A stretch of 64,000 nt of DNA, taken from contig JAHBVS010000001.1 of the NCBI GenBank assembly GCA_019637445.1, forward strand, positions 1,523,586-1,587,585. Reading direction: 5' to 3'. The stretch is from Gemmatimonadaceae bacterium (GTDB lineage: Bacteria > Gemmatimonadota > Gemmatimonadetes > Gemmatimonadales > Gemmatimonadaceae). The notes beneath the pieces are model-generated. The model saw only the letters and a list, made by a program, of their open reading frames with translations. It was not told the DNA's origin and ran no database searches. A program made the position numbers and the translations under genes. Below, piece after piece: positions 8,597 to 17,619 of the stretch (the stretch's first letter is position 1; each line of letters starts with the position of its first letter).

Positions 8597-9550
8597 TTAT
8601 TCGTCGCGCAGCTTGCGCGAGTGGTCGTCGAGGACGCGGCGCTCGTCCGGCGTCAGCCGGTCGAGCCCTTCCGCGGAGATCTTGTCGAGGATCGCATCCA
8701 ACGTCGGCGGCGCGGCGGCGGCATCCTGCGACTCCTCGGGGCGCGGCGCGCGGCGCCGCGTCGGGGTGGCCTGTCGACGCGAGGACTCCGCGTTCGTGCG
8801 CGCCACGACATCGTCAATCGATTCGCGCTGCGCGCGCGAACGCGGCAGCGTCTTGGGCACGGCGCGGGGCGGCTGGTCTTCGGGCGGCTCGTCAGGCATC
8901 GCCGACACGCCTTCGCGGAATCGCTCCACGAACAGCACGCTGGTCGTGCGCGCAAACACCCAGGCCGCGGCGAGACCGCCGAGGTGCGCGACGAACGGCA
9001 GCCCGCCGCCGATCGGCTCCTCGAGTCCGCTGAGCATCACCACCGCGGCCACGAACGCGGCCAACCAGCGCACGCGCACGGTGAATCCGCCGGCCAATAC
9101 CCGCTCCTCGCCGCCCCAGCGCATCGCGTGCGCACCAAGCACGCCGAACCCAACGGCCGTCGCACCCAGCAACGTGGCATCGCCACCGACAAACAGGTGC
9201 AGGATCCATCCGCCCAACGCAGCCAGTGCCAGGAATCCCGCAAAGCGCCGCGAACCCCAGAACCGTTCCAGCCGCGGGCCGAACAGCACCGTCATATAGA
9301 CGTTGAGTGCGAGCACAAATGCCGACGGCTGCACCAGCGCGTAGGTGGCCACCGACCACCAGCGACCAGCATCCAGGTCGCCTCGACGGAACCCGAACAC
9401 CGCCTGCATCGCCTCGGGCTGCACCACCGTCCACTGCAGGAAGTGCACGCCGAGCAGCGCGCCCACGAACCACAGCGTCGCCGGCGGGATCAAGGATCCT
9501 CCGGCGTGCGGCGCGGTCGGCGCAGTCTGAATCGGCGGTGAGTCGGCCAT
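8597..9550 (-). CDS. Rhomboid-family membrane protein lacking the catalytic serine
   Basis: 317 residues. About six membrane helices occupy residues 20-215. The fold signature is rhomboid, including the conserved helix-6 histidine in FVAHLGG. The helix-4 GxSG serine motif is replaced by GATA (LLGATAVGFGVLG), so serine-protease activity is unlikely. The cytoplasmic tail carries the C-terminal helix common in bacterial rhomboids (LDAILDKISAEGLDRLTPDE, about residues 281-300). It sits 5 nt upstream of queF and 4 nt downstream of the radical-SAM-like gene. It is probably a pseudoprotease that binds membrane proteins. Confidence 0.8.
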   Translation of the reverse strand: MADSPPIQTAPTAPHAGGSLIPPATLWFVGALLGVHFLQWTVVQPEAMQAVFGFRRGDLDAGRWWSVATYALVQPSAFVLALNVYMTVLFGPRLERFWGSRRFAGFLALAALGGWILHLFVGGDATLLGATAVGFGVLGAHAMRWGGEERVLAGGFTVRVRWLAAFVAAVVMLSGLEEPIGGGLPFVAHLGGLAAAWVFARTTSVLFVERFREGVSAMPDEPPEDQPPRAVPKTLPRSRAQRESIDDVVARTNAESSRRQATPTRRRAPRPEESQDAAAAPPTLDAILDKISAEGLDRLTPDERRVLDDHSRKLRDE

Positions 9551-9554
9551 CAGC

Positions 9555-10217
9555 CTATCGTAGCCCCGTCGGCGGCGGAAGTTTCACGGCCAGGCGTGTG
9601 TCGGCGTGCACGGATACCGCCTGCTCCAGCAGCGTGGCCCAACGACGGTCCAGCGTCGGCGTGCCGTCTCCGTTGGTCGGCGGCTGGATCACGATCTGCG
9701 TATCGGCGCTCGCACTGTGCGCCTCCTGGATCAGGCGCATCAGCACGGAGTCCGTCGTGTCCTCGCGCGGCACCAACGCCAGCGCGTGCGCCACCTTGCC
9801 CTTGGCCGCCACGCGCAGCGTCTCGATCACGTGGTCGAGCACCGCTTCATTGCCCGTGAACTCGACGGTCACCTGCACGAGCGCGAGATGCCCGAGCAGC
9901 TCCGGCAGCTCCTCCGGCCGCAGGCCGTCGGTATCCAGCATCACCGGGATCTTCGGCGCGGCAGCGTCGAGTGCGGCCTTCAGGAAGGGCACGCTGCCCA
10001 GCGGGTCGCGCCCGGCGATCGCGATCGAATGGAACGTCGAGCGCCCCATCTGCCGCTGCAGCTCGCGAATCAACGCCGGCGTCATATACATCGTCGCCGT
10101 CTCGGCCTCGCCCGCGAACTTGATGAACAGCTGCCGACGCCCGGCCCAGGGGCCCAGCGCCTGCACACCGGCCGGTACCCCGGCCAACGCGGCGGCCAAC
10201 GGCATACTTCCACTCAT
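9555..10217 (-). CDS. Radical-SAM-like protein without cluster cysteines
   Basis: 220 residues with no cysteine anywhere. Segment order resembles a QueE/activase-type radical SAM barrel. RRQLFIKFAG is followed by EAETATMYMTP where a CxxxCxxC cluster motif would lie. SIAIAGRDPL occupies the place of the GGEP strand, VMLDTDGLRPEEL resembles the LETNG strand, and IVIQPPT resembles a late barrel strand. If this reading is right, it can no longer bind a 4Fe-4S cluster and would be a pseudo-enzyme. It directly abuts ddl (no gap). Homology is inferred from pattern only; 'conserved hypothetical' is the safe fallback. Confidence 0.5.
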   Translation of the reverse strand: MSGSMPLAAALAGVPAGVQALGPWAGRRQLFIKFAGEAETATMYMTPALIRELQRQMGRSTFHSIAIAGRDPLGSVPFLKAALDAAAPKIPVMLDTDGLRPEELPELLGHLALVQVTVEFTGNEAVLDHVIETLRVAAKGKVAHALALVPREDTTDSVLMRLIQEAHSASADTQIVIQPPTNGDGTPTLDRRWATLLEQAVSVHADTRLAVKLPPPTGLR

Positions 10218-11165
10218 TCAGTCTCCTCCCACCGACCGCAACGCCTCCACGGCGATGCGCTCACAGAGTTCGGGAAAGTCGATCCCGGCCGCCATCGCCG
10301 CCTGCGGCACCAGGCTCGTTCCCGTCATGCCGGGCAGCGTGTTCGCCTCAAGGCAGAACAGCCGCCCGTCCGGATGCAACCGAAAATCAATGCGCGCACA
10401 GCCTCGCAACTTGAGTGCCGCGTAGGCGGCCAGCGCCAGGCGCTGTGCCTCGTCGCGCACGACGTCGTCGATTGGCGCCGGAAACAGCTCCTCCGCCATC
10501 CCCGGCGTGTACTTGCACTCGTAGTCGTAAATCTCGTGCTTGGGGATGATTTCGCCAACCGGCAGCGCCACCCCGCCGAGCACCCCGACCGTGAGCTCGC
10601 GACCGGGCACGTAGCCCTCCAGCATCACCTCGTCGTCGTGCTTGAACGCCTCAGCGATCGCCCCCGCCAGTTTCTGGGGTGCTTTCACGATATCCAGCCC
10701 CACGGTCGAGCCCTGCTTTGAGGGCTTCACCACCACCGGATTCCCCAACGCGGCGAACGTCTCGGTCGCAAAGACCGGTTCCCGCCAGTCACGCGTGGCC
10801 AGAGCGGAGTTTGCGATAACCATCCGCCAGTCCGCCGTGAGCACCCCGGCTGCGCGGAACAGATGCTTGGACAAATCCTTGTCCATCGCCAGCGCGCTGG
10901 CGAGATGTCCACTCCCTGTGTAGCGCACGCCGGCAAGGTCAAACAGCGCCTGGATGGTGCCGTCCTCGCCGGTGCCGCCGTGCAGCGCCATCCACACCAC
11001 GTCGGCCTGTCTCGCGGCATCCAGCACCGCCAACGGATCCGGATGCGGATCCGCCGTCGTCACCGTGTGTCCGCGCGCCTTCAACGCCTCCGCGACCCGT
11101 CCACCACTCGACAGCGACACCTCACGCTCCGCCGAGCTGCCTCCCAAGAGCACGAGAATCTTCAC
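10218..11165 (-). CDS. ddl: D-alanine--D-alanine ligase
   Basis: 315 residues, an ATP-grasp enzyme joining two D-Ala for peptidoglycan precursors in the cytoplasm. The N-terminal signature is LLGGSSAEREVSLSSG, followed by the substrate region LHGGTGEDGTIQ. The ATP-grasp core includes VVVKPSKQGSTVG and MLEGYVPGRELTVGVL, and the C-terminal metal site lies in ARIDFRLHPDGRLFCLEANTLPGMT. It is complete and of normal length. It starts 1 nt after the cystathionine beta-synthase stop on the same strand. Confidence 0.96.
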   Translation of the reverse strand: MKILVLLGGSSAEREVSLSSGGRVAEALKARGHTVTTADPHPDPLAVLDAARQADVVWMALHGGTGEDGTIQALFDLAGVRYTGSGHLASALAMDKDLSKHLFRAAGVLTADWRMVIANSALATRDWREPVFATETFAALGNPVVVKPSKQGSTVGLDIVKAPQKLAGAIAEAFKHDDEVMLEGYVPGRELTVGVLGGVALPVGEIIPKHEIYDYECKYTPGMAEELFPAPIDDVVRDEAQRLALAAYAALKLRGCARIDFRLHPDGRLFCLEANTLPGMTGTSLVPQAAMAAGIDFPELCERIAVEALRSVGGD

Positions 11166-11166
11166 G

Positions 11167-12564
11167 TCAGCGCGCCATCAGGAACTGCAGGAGGTCGGAG
11201 CGCGTGAGGATGCCCTGCACCGTGCCGTGATCGCGCACCAGCACGGCGGGGTTATTCCGCCCGAGCAGCTTCACTGCAGCATCGGCCGGCGTCTGCGCAT
11301 CCACGATGGGGAACGGCGCGTCCATCACGTCACTCACCGTGCGCTCGAGCACCTTGGTGTCCTCGAGCCCGCGCACGCTCAGCACGCTCTCACTCACCGA
11401 GCCCACGCAGTTCGCGCCGTCCATCACCGGCAACTGCGACACGTCGTGCAGGCTCATCAGGCCCAACGCCTGCCTCACGCTCTGTCCCGGTGTCGCGCTC
11501 ACCAGCGCAGGGATCTGCCCGCCCTTTGCACCCAGGAGCTGGCCGAGCGTCACCTTCTCGGCGTCCAGCAGCTGGTTCTCGCGCATCCACTCGTCGTTGA
11601 ACAGCTTCGAGAGATAGCGCTCGCCGGTATCGCAGAGCACGGTGACCACCAACGCGTCGGGATCGTTCACACGTCGCGCCACGCTGAGCGCGGCGTGCGC
11701 AATCATCCCCGCGGATCCGCCGACAAAGAGCCCCTCCTCGCGCGTGAGGCGCCGCGCCATCGAGAACGCGTCGCGATCGCTCACGCTGATGTACTCGTCC
11801 ACCAGCGAAAGATCGAGCGTGCCGGGAATCTTGTCCTGGCCCACGCCCTCCACCTTGTATGGCGCGCCCTCAACCTTGTTCTTGCCGCCACTGCGCCAGG
11901 TCTCGGCGAGAATCGACCCCACAGGATCCGCGCCAACGATCTGCACCTTGGGATTCTTCTTCTTCAGGTAGCGCGCCGTGCCGGTGATGGTGCCGCCCGT
12001 GCCCGCGCCTGCCACGAAGTGCGTAATCTTGCCGGCCGTCTGCTCCCAGAGCTCAGGACCCGTGCTGGCGTAGTGCGCCTCCGGATTCGCCTGGTTGTAG
12101 AACTGGTCGGCGAGCACCGCGCCCGGCGTCTCCTTCGCGATGCGCTTGGCCATCGACGTGTAGCTGTCCGGATGGTCCGGCGGCACCGCGGTCGGCGTGA
12201 TGATCACCTCGGCGCCGAAGGCCTTGAGCAACCGAACCTTCTCCTGCGACATCTTGTCCGGCATCGTGAAGATGCACTTGTAGCCCTTGAGCGCCGCGGC
12301 AATCGCCAGTCCGATGCCGGTGTTGCCACTCGTGCCTTCGACGATCGTGCCGCCGGGCTTGAGCTTGCCCTCCTTTTCGAAGCGCTCGATCATCGGCAAC
12401 CCAATGCGGTCCTTCACGGAGCCGCCGGGATTGAAGAACTCCGCCTTGCCGTACACGGGCGTGCGGATGCCTTCCGTGACCTTGTTGAGCCGGATGAGTG
12501 GCGTCCAGGCGATCGTCTCGAGGACGTTGCCGTAGGGTTCGCGATTTCGCAGGGAGTCGGTCAT
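11167..12564 (-). CDS. Cystathionine beta-synthase (PLP domain plus CBS pair)
   Basis: 465 residues. The N-terminal fold type II PLP domain has the Schiff-base lysine in NPGGSVKDRIG and the cofactor loop GTSGNTGIG. A second glycine loop, GAGTGGTITG, lies near residue 190. Two CBS domains fill about residues 345-465. This matches cystathionine beta-synthase, which condenses serine (or O-acetylserine) with homocysteine in transsulfuration. A cysteine-synthase activity cannot be excluded. It belongs to the leftward cluster with ddl; mutS ends 9 nt upstream of it. Confidence 0.88.
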   Translation of the reverse strand: MTDSLRNREPYGNVLETIAWTPLIRLNKVTEGIRTPVYGKAEFFNPGGSVKDRIGLPMIERFEKEGKLKPGGTIVEGTSGNTGIGLAIAAALKGYKCIFTMPDKMSQEKVRLLKAFGAEVIITPTAVPPDHPDSYTSMAKRIAKETPGAVLADQFYNQANPEAHYASTGPELWEQTAGKITHFVAGAGTGGTITGTARYLKKKNPKVQIVGADPVGSILAETWRSGGKNKVEGAPYKVEGVGQDKIPGTLDLSLVDEYISVSDRDAFSMARRLTREEGLFVGGSAGMIAHAALSVARRVNDPDALVVTVLCDTGERYLSKLFNDEWMRENQLLDAEKVTLGQLLGAKGGQIPALVSATPGQSVRQALGLMSLHDVSQLPVMDGANCVGSVSESVLSVRGLEDTKVLERTVSDVMDAPFPIVDAQTPADAAVKLLGRNNPAVLVRDHGTVQGILTRSDLLQFLMAR

Positions 12565-12573
12565 CCCCCGAAT

Positions 12574-15291
12574 CTACGCACGGCCTTCCGTCGGAGCGAC
12601 GCCGGAAGACGCCGGGACTCCGGGCCGCTCGCCGCGCGCCTCGTCGGCGAGCTCGGCCAGCAACGCCAGGGCCTGCAGCGGGGTCATCGCGTTGGCATCC
12701 ACGTCGCGGAGCTTCTCCAGCACCGGGTCGGGCGCCGCAAACAGGGCCAGCTGATCCACTGCGGGCTCGGCTCCCCGTCCCCGCCCCGCTCCCACCTTGC
12801 CCGGTCCCGTCGTCGACGCGGCGGCGGCGCCGCGCCCCCCTGCCGTCAGCGCCGGCACCAACTGCTCGCTCTCCAAGACCTTGAGCAGCGTCCGCGCCCG
12901 CGCAATCACCGGCGCCGGGAGGCCCGCCAAGCGCCCGACCTCGATGCCATACGACCGGTCAGCGCCGCCCGGCTTCAAACTGTGCAGGAACAGGATCCGG
13001 TCCCCGGATTCCTGCACCGCCACGTTATAGTTGCGCACTGATACAAATTCGTCGGCCAGCTGCGTGAGCTCGTGGTAATGCGTCGCAAAGATCGTCTTGC
13101 AGCGCGTCCGCTCGTGCAGGTGTTCGCTGACCGCCCAGGCGATGCTCAGCCCGTCCCAGGTCGCCGTGCCGCGCCCGATCTCGTCGAGCAGCACAAGGCT
13201 CCGCGCCGTCGCCGAGTGCAGGATGGCGCTGGTCTCGGCCATCTCCACCATGAAGGTGGACTGCCCGCGCACGAGGTTGTCGCTGGCTCCCACGCGCGTG
13301 AACACGCGGTCCGCGATGCCCACGCGCGCACGGCTCGCCGCCACGAAGCTGCCCATCTGCGCCATCAGCACGAGCAGTCCGACTTGCCGGAGGATCGTGC
13401 TCTTGCCCGCCATGTTCGGGCCCGTGAGGATGATCATCCGCGCGTCGGGCGCCAACGACACGTCGTTCGGGATGAATTGGTCCCGCGGCATCATGCGCTC
13501 CACCACCGGATGCCGCCCGCGCACGATCTCCAGCACGGCTTCGTCATCGACCACCGGTCGCACATAGCCCTCGCGCACGGCCACTTCTGCCAACGAGGCC
13601 AACACATCCAGCTGCGCCACGCGTGCCGCGATCGCCTGCAACCGCACGATGGCTGCGCCCACCTCGCTGCGCAGCGCCTCGAACAGGCGCCGCTCCATCG
13701 CCTCGATGCGCTCGGTGGCGCCCAACACCTTCTCTTCGAACTCCTTGAGCGCCGGCGTCACGTAGCGCTCCGCGCCGGTCAACGTCTGTCGCCGCTGGTA
13801 GTCGGCCGGCACGCTGTCCTTGTGCGCGTTCGTGATTTCGATGTAGTACCCGAACACGCGGTTGTAGCCGACCTTGAGCGAGCCGATGCCCGTGCGCGTG
13901 CGCTCCTCCGCCTGCAGCGCGGCGATGGCGTCCTTGCCGCCGCTCGCAATGCTGCGGAGTTCGTCGAGTTCTGCGTCCACCCCGAGCGCGATGGTCTCGC
14001 CGTCGCCGAAGCTGAGTGGCGGACGCTCGACCAGCGCCGCGCGGATGCGCGCCGCAAGGTCGGCCGCATCGTCCCAGTCCGCGGTGAGCGCAGCAAGCAG
14101 TCCCGCGCGTGAGGTCTTCCCAACCGCGGTCGCCACCTGTGGCAACCGCGCGAGCGAGTCGCCAAGTGCACGCAGTTCACGAGGGGTGGCGCGTTGCGCC
14201 GCCGACTTCCCGGCCAGGCGTTCGACATCGCGCACGCCATCCAGCGCCTCGCGCAACGCGGCGCGCGCCGTGCCGTCGCCCACCAGCGATTCCACGGCGT
14301 CGAGGCGCGCGTCGATCGCCGCGCGGTCCGTGAGCGGTGCAAGGATCCACTGCCGCAGCAAGCGCGTGCCCATCGGCGACTGCGTGCGATCCAACACTGC
14401 GAGCAGGGTGCCCGCCGTGTCCTCGCCCCCACGCAACGACTCCACGAGTTCGAGGTTGCGCCGCGTCATCTCGTCCAACGGCATCGTGCCGCCTGGCCGT
14501 TCGACACTCGGACGCGCCAGGTGCGGCAGTCCACTCGGCTGCACTTCACGCAGGTAGCGCAACAAGGCGCCGGCCGCCCCGACAGCTGGGCTGTCAGCCG
14601 CGCCCACCCCAAAGCCTTCGAGTGACGCCACCGCGAACTGTTGTGCGAGCGCGTCCGCGGCGCGCTCGTGGTCGAACTCCCAGGCCTGGCGCGCCGTCAC
14701 CAACGCGCCGAGCGGCGCAATCAGCGCTTCGGTCGCGTCGTCGGTCGTTCCGCTGTCGCTGCCCGCGACGAGCACTTCACGCGGCGACAACCGCGCGAGC
14801 ATCGCGTCCGCGTCGCCCGCGCGCGCCGTGACGAGGCGAAACTCGCCCGTGGAAAGATCGGCCGCCGCAATGCCCACGCCTTCCGCGCGCACGACAACCG
14901 CGCAGAGAAAGTTGTTGCGGTCTCCATCAAGGAGATCATCGCTGAACGCCGCGCCCGGCGTGATGGTCTCGATCACCTCACGCTTGACGATGCCCTTGGC
15001 GAGCTTCGGGTCCTCGACCTGCTCGCAGATCGCCACGCGAAATCCCTGCGAGACGAAGCGCCGCAGGTACTCGCTGGCCGCCTTCACCGGAATCCCGGCC
15101 AGCGGCACTTCCGCCGCACCGCCGTTGTTGCGCGACGTGAGCGTGAGGCCGAGCACGCGCGCGGCGACCTCGGCATCGTCGTAGAACATTTCGTAGAAGT
15201 CGCCCATTCGGAAAAACAGGATCGCGTCCGGATGTCGCGCCTTGATCTCCCGGTACTGCGCCATCAACGGGGTCTCGCCCCCGGATTTCAT
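12574..15291 (-). CDS. mutS: DNA mismatch repair ATPase MutS
   Basis: 905 residues with the full MutS layout. The N-terminal mismatch-binding domain holds the Phe-x-Glu element in FFRMGDFYEMF. Connector, core/lever and clamp follow. The ATPase has Walker A (GPNMAGKST, near residue 625), Walker B (LLDEIGRGTATWDG) and ATHYHEL. The C-terminal tail carries an Ala/Gly-rich linker. It recognises mismatches after replication. Its start codon overlaps the upstream SPOR-gene stop (ATGA), and the SPOR gene overlaps holA, giving the order holA-SPOR-mutS. A mutL is not visible in the window. Confidence 0.97.
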   Translation of the reverse strand: MKSGGETPLMAQYREIKARHPDAILFFRMGDFYEMFYDDAEVAARVLGLTLTSRNNGGAAEVPLAGIPVKAASEYLRRFVSQGFRVAICEQVEDPKLAKGIVKREVIETITPGAAFSDDLLDGDRNNFLCAVVVRAEGVGIAAADLSTGEFRLVTARAGDADAMLARLSPREVLVAGSDSGTTDDATEALIAPLGALVTARQAWEFDHERAADALAQQFAVASLEGFGVGAADSPAVGAAGALLRYLREVQPSGLPHLARPSVERPGGTMPLDEMTRRNLELVESLRGGEDTAGTLLAVLDRTQSPMGTRLLRQWILAPLTDRAAIDARLDAVESLVGDGTARAALREALDGVRDVERLAGKSAAQRATPRELRALGDSLARLPQVATAVGKTSRAGLLAALTADWDDAADLAARIRAALVERPPLSFGDGETIALGVDAELDELRSIASGGKDAIAALQAEERTRTGIGSLKVGYNRVFGYYIEITNAHKDSVPADYQRRQTLTGAERYVTPALKEFEEKVLGATERIEAMERRLFEALRSEVGAAIVRLQAIAARVAQLDVLASLAEVAVREGYVRPVVDDEAVLEIVRGRHPVVERMMPRDQFIPNDVSLAPDARMIILTGPNMAGKSTILRQVGLLVLMAQMGSFVAASRARVGIADRVFTRVGASDNLVRGQSTFMVEMAETSAILHSATARSLVLLDEIGRGTATWDGLSIAWAVSEHLHERTRCKTIFATHYHELTQLADEFVSVRNYNVAVQESGDRILFLHSLKPGGADRSYGIEVGRLAGLPAPVIARARTLLKVLESEQLVPALTAGGRGAAAASTTGPGKVGAGRGRGAEPAVDQLALFAAPDPVLEKLRDVDANAMTPLQALALLAELADEARGERPGVPASSGVAPTEGRA

Positions 15292-16271
15292 TCGCGCGGC
15301 ACCTGCACGACGAAGGCGTCCGACCGCTCCTTGGTGCGGTAGGCGAGCATTGCCGTATCGGCGGCCGCTCGTGTCGCGTAGCGCCCGAAGCGCACGCGAT
15401 ACGGTGCGCTGGTCCCATCCACGCGCGCTTCATAGCCTCGGCCCTTGATCTCGGCGACGAAGCTGTTGGCCGTGGCGGCGTCGGGGAAGGCCGCAACCTG
15501 CACGGACCAGAAGGGGCCGCTGCCAGTTGGCGTCGACGCCGGCGTTGTCGCCGGGGGTGTGGCTGGCGCGCTGGTGGGAGCTGCGGGCGAAGGCGCGGCG
15601 GGCGCACGCGATGAAGGCGGAGTCGCCGCGGCGCCTGTGCCAGGAGCGCGAGTGGTATCCATCGCAACGGTCTGGGCACAGCCGCGAAGCAGGAAGTCGT
15701 ACTGGTTCTCGAGTTCAAGTGCGCCCGCAGCGACCAGCGGCCGTCCGGAGCGCAGCACCGCACAACCCTCGGGCCGCGCACCGCGATCAATCAGGATGCG
15801 ACCCTTCCACAGCGCAGCGTCCGCGCGCAGTGGCGAGTCCGGCGCCTGCGTCTCCAGCCGGTCGAGATAGCGCAGCGCGGCCTCTCGGTCCCCGCGCGTC
15901 GCCTCACCCTGCGCCAAGCGCAGCATTGCCTCTGCGGCACGGGGCGTGCGCTCGTGTTCCAGCATCACGCGCAGGTAGTCTCGCTGCGCGGCGTCCCAAG
16001 ACTCGGCGATCGTCGCGCGCCAAAACAGCACGTCCGCTTCGGCCTCGCTGCGTGCCGGCGTGGCGCTCAACAGGGAATCGAGAATGGCACGGCCCTGCGC
16101 CCCGCGTCCGAGATTCACCTGCTGCTGCGCGCGCAGAAACGCGTCGCGTCGCGCCGCGGCGGCGGCGGAGTCTGCGAGCGCGCCCTGCGCGGCAAGCGGT
16201 GCGGCGGCAGCCATGGCTGCACAGACCAGCAGCGCTAGGACAGCGAATGGATTGTTGCATCGAGTGTTCAC
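15288..16271 (-). CDS. Exported SPOR-domain protein with TPR-like region
   Basis: 327 residues if started at the GTG at 16271, which overlaps the holA stop (GTGA) and gives a proper signal peptide ending near LAAQG; a longer frame would run deep into holA. A helical repeat region (about 40-200) resembles TPRs. A Pro/Ala/Thr-rich linker (about 215-250) follows, then a C-terminal SPOR domain (FWSVQVAAFPDAATANSF...YRVRFGRY). SPOR domains bind glycan strands stripped of peptides at division septa, so the protein likely acts in the periplasm at the cell wall. Confidence 0.85.
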   Translation of the reverse strand: MNTRCNNPFAVLALLVCAAMAAAAPLAAQGALADSAAAAARRDAFLRAQQQVNLGRGAQGRAILDSLLSATPARSEAEADVLFWRATIAESWDAAQRDYLRVMLEHERTPRAAEAMLRLAQGEATRGDREAALRYLDRLETQAPDSPLRADAALWKGRILIDRGARPEGCAVLRSGRPLVAAGALELENQYDFLLRGCAQTVAMDTTRAPGTGAAATPPSSRAPAAPSPAAPTSAPATPPATTPASTPTGSGPFWSVQVAAFPDAATANSFVAEIKGRGYEARVDGTSAPYRVRFGRYATRAAADTAMLAYRTKERSDAFVVQVPRE

Positions 16272-17326
16272 GCGGCGCGCCTCCGGCTCGCCGCCGGCAC
16301 GATGGCCAACAGCAGTGACGTCACGATCTGCTCCTCGCTCGAAACCTTGCTGTCCTTCAGCGCTGCGTCGGCGGCGTGCAGGTGTGGCATCGCACGCGCG
16401 ACTTCCTCGAGACTCCACTTCGGCACCGCGCGCGCCCAGCACTTCACGGCCTCGCCCCAGGCGCGCCCGGTGTACACACCGCCGCCTGCTTTTAGCAATC
16501 CGAAGAACTCGCTTTCCATCCGGTGCTGCGGCAATCCTCGCGCGCGCGCGGCCACGCCCCAGCCAATCGCCAGCATCTGCGCCGTCAGCGCCATTACTGT
16601 CGTGACGCCCGACTGCTTTGGCTGCGCCAGCACTTCGCCCACCAGCGCTGCGGCACCGGTCGCGTCACGAGACGCCGCACGATCCAAGAGATCGCCGAGC
16701 GACACGCCCGGACGCACGCCGGTGATGGCTTCCACTGCCGCCGCGTCGATCGTCTCGCTTCCCGAATAGGCGGCGAGCTTCCGCAGCTCACCCGCGAGTA
16801 GGGCGAGATCACTGCCGCCGTAGGTCGCCAACCGCTCGGCCGCCTCCGCGGTGATGCTCGACTTCAAATGCGTGCGGGCCTCGTGCGCAATCCACTTGGC
16901 GAGGTCGGCGCCTTCGAGCGCCTTGAACTCCAGCGCCGCGGCATCGGCGCTCATCCAGGCGTCGACCTTACTGCCGCCTGGCACGACCAACACAAGCAGC
17001 GTCTCGGCCGCCGGCTTCTTGAGATAGGCCTTCAGGCGTTCCGTCAGCGGCTTCCGCATCGCCGCCGGATCGCGCAGCACCACCACGCGACGCTCGGCCA
17101 ACATTGGGAGCGCCTCTAGCGCGCTGGAGAGCGCAGCAACGTCGATCTCGCCGCCGCGCAACAGATCGCAGTTGAAGTCGCGCGTGGAGGGGTCCGTCGC
17201 GCGCGCCACCAACGCGCGCGTCGCCTCCTCCTTCAGGTAGTCATCCGCACCGTGGAAGACGTACACCGGGGCGAACTCCCCCAACTCCAATGCTGCCTTG
17301 AACGCCTTGTGCGTCGCCGCTGCCAT
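16268..17326 (-). CDS. holA: DNA polymerase III subunit delta
   Basis: 352 residues. N-terminal FAPVYVFHGADDYLKEE is the delta-subunit signature, followed by the AAA-like region and the helical collar domain; a GVSLGDLLDRAASRD stretch is also typical. Delta opens the sliding clamp in the clamp-loader complex. A TATATT (17340-17335) lies 8 nt before the ATG and no purine-rich ribosome binding site is seen, so a leaderless transcript is possible. The first 86 nt overlap the 3' end of the anti-sigma candidate read in another frame. Confidence 0.92.
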   Translation of the reverse strand: MAAATHKAFKAALELGEFAPVYVFHGADDYLKEEATRALVARATDPSTRDFNCDLLRGGEIDVAALSSALEALPMLAERRVVVLRDPAAMRKPLTERLKAYLKKPAAETLLVLVVPGGSKVDAWMSADAAALEFKALEGADLAKWIAHEARTHLKSSITAEAAERLATYGGSDLALLAGELRKLAAYSGSETIDAAAVEAITGVRPGVSLGDLLDRAASRDATGAAALVGEVLAQPKQSGVTTVMALTAQMLAIGWGVAARARGLPQHRMESEFFGLLKAGGGVYTGRAWGEAVKCWARAVPKWSLEEVARAMPHLHAADAALKDSKVSSEEQIVTSLLLAIVPAASRRRAA

Positions 17327-17594
17327 AGGAGGGCAATATAGCGGCGCCGGTAGGGCGCGGCTCCGCGCGCGGCTGCGCCTTCAGTCGCGACTGCAGCCGC
17401 GCACGCGCGAGCGACGAGAACCGCAGTGGCTGCGTGTGGCGGGCGAGCAAGAGCCCCAGCCGCACGGACGCGTCAAAGCGCTGGCAGCGGGGGCAGGAAT
17501 CGGCGTGGGTGCGCATCCGCTGCGCCACGGGGGCGTCGAGGGATGCGTCGAGCCAAGCGAGATGGCGGGCGCGAAAATCGGAGCAGGGCATCAT
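17241..17594 (-). CDS. Putative zinc-type anti-sigma factor (ZAS domain)
   Basis: 117 residues from the ATG at 17594 (17591 is an alternative). It contains the ZAS zinc motif H-x3-C-x2-C (HADSCPRC, about residues 30-37) after a helix DFRARHLAWLDASLD. No membrane segment is seen, so it would be a soluble anti-sigma factor. It lies downstream of an ECF sigma factor on the same strand, the usual arrangement. The C-terminal half is Arg/Gly-rich and its coding end overlaps holA by 86 nt, which is unusual and could mean the true protein is conserved only in its first 80 residues. Confidence 0.65.
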   Translation of the reverse strand: MMPCSDFRARHLAWLDASLDAPVAQRMRTHADSCPRCQRFDASVRLGLLLARHTQPLRFSSLARARLQSRLKAQPRAEPRPTGAAILPSYGSGDAQGVQGSIGVGGVRPGVRLPRCG

Positions 17595-17619
17595 GGCACG
17601 GAACGGTGGGGGACCGACC

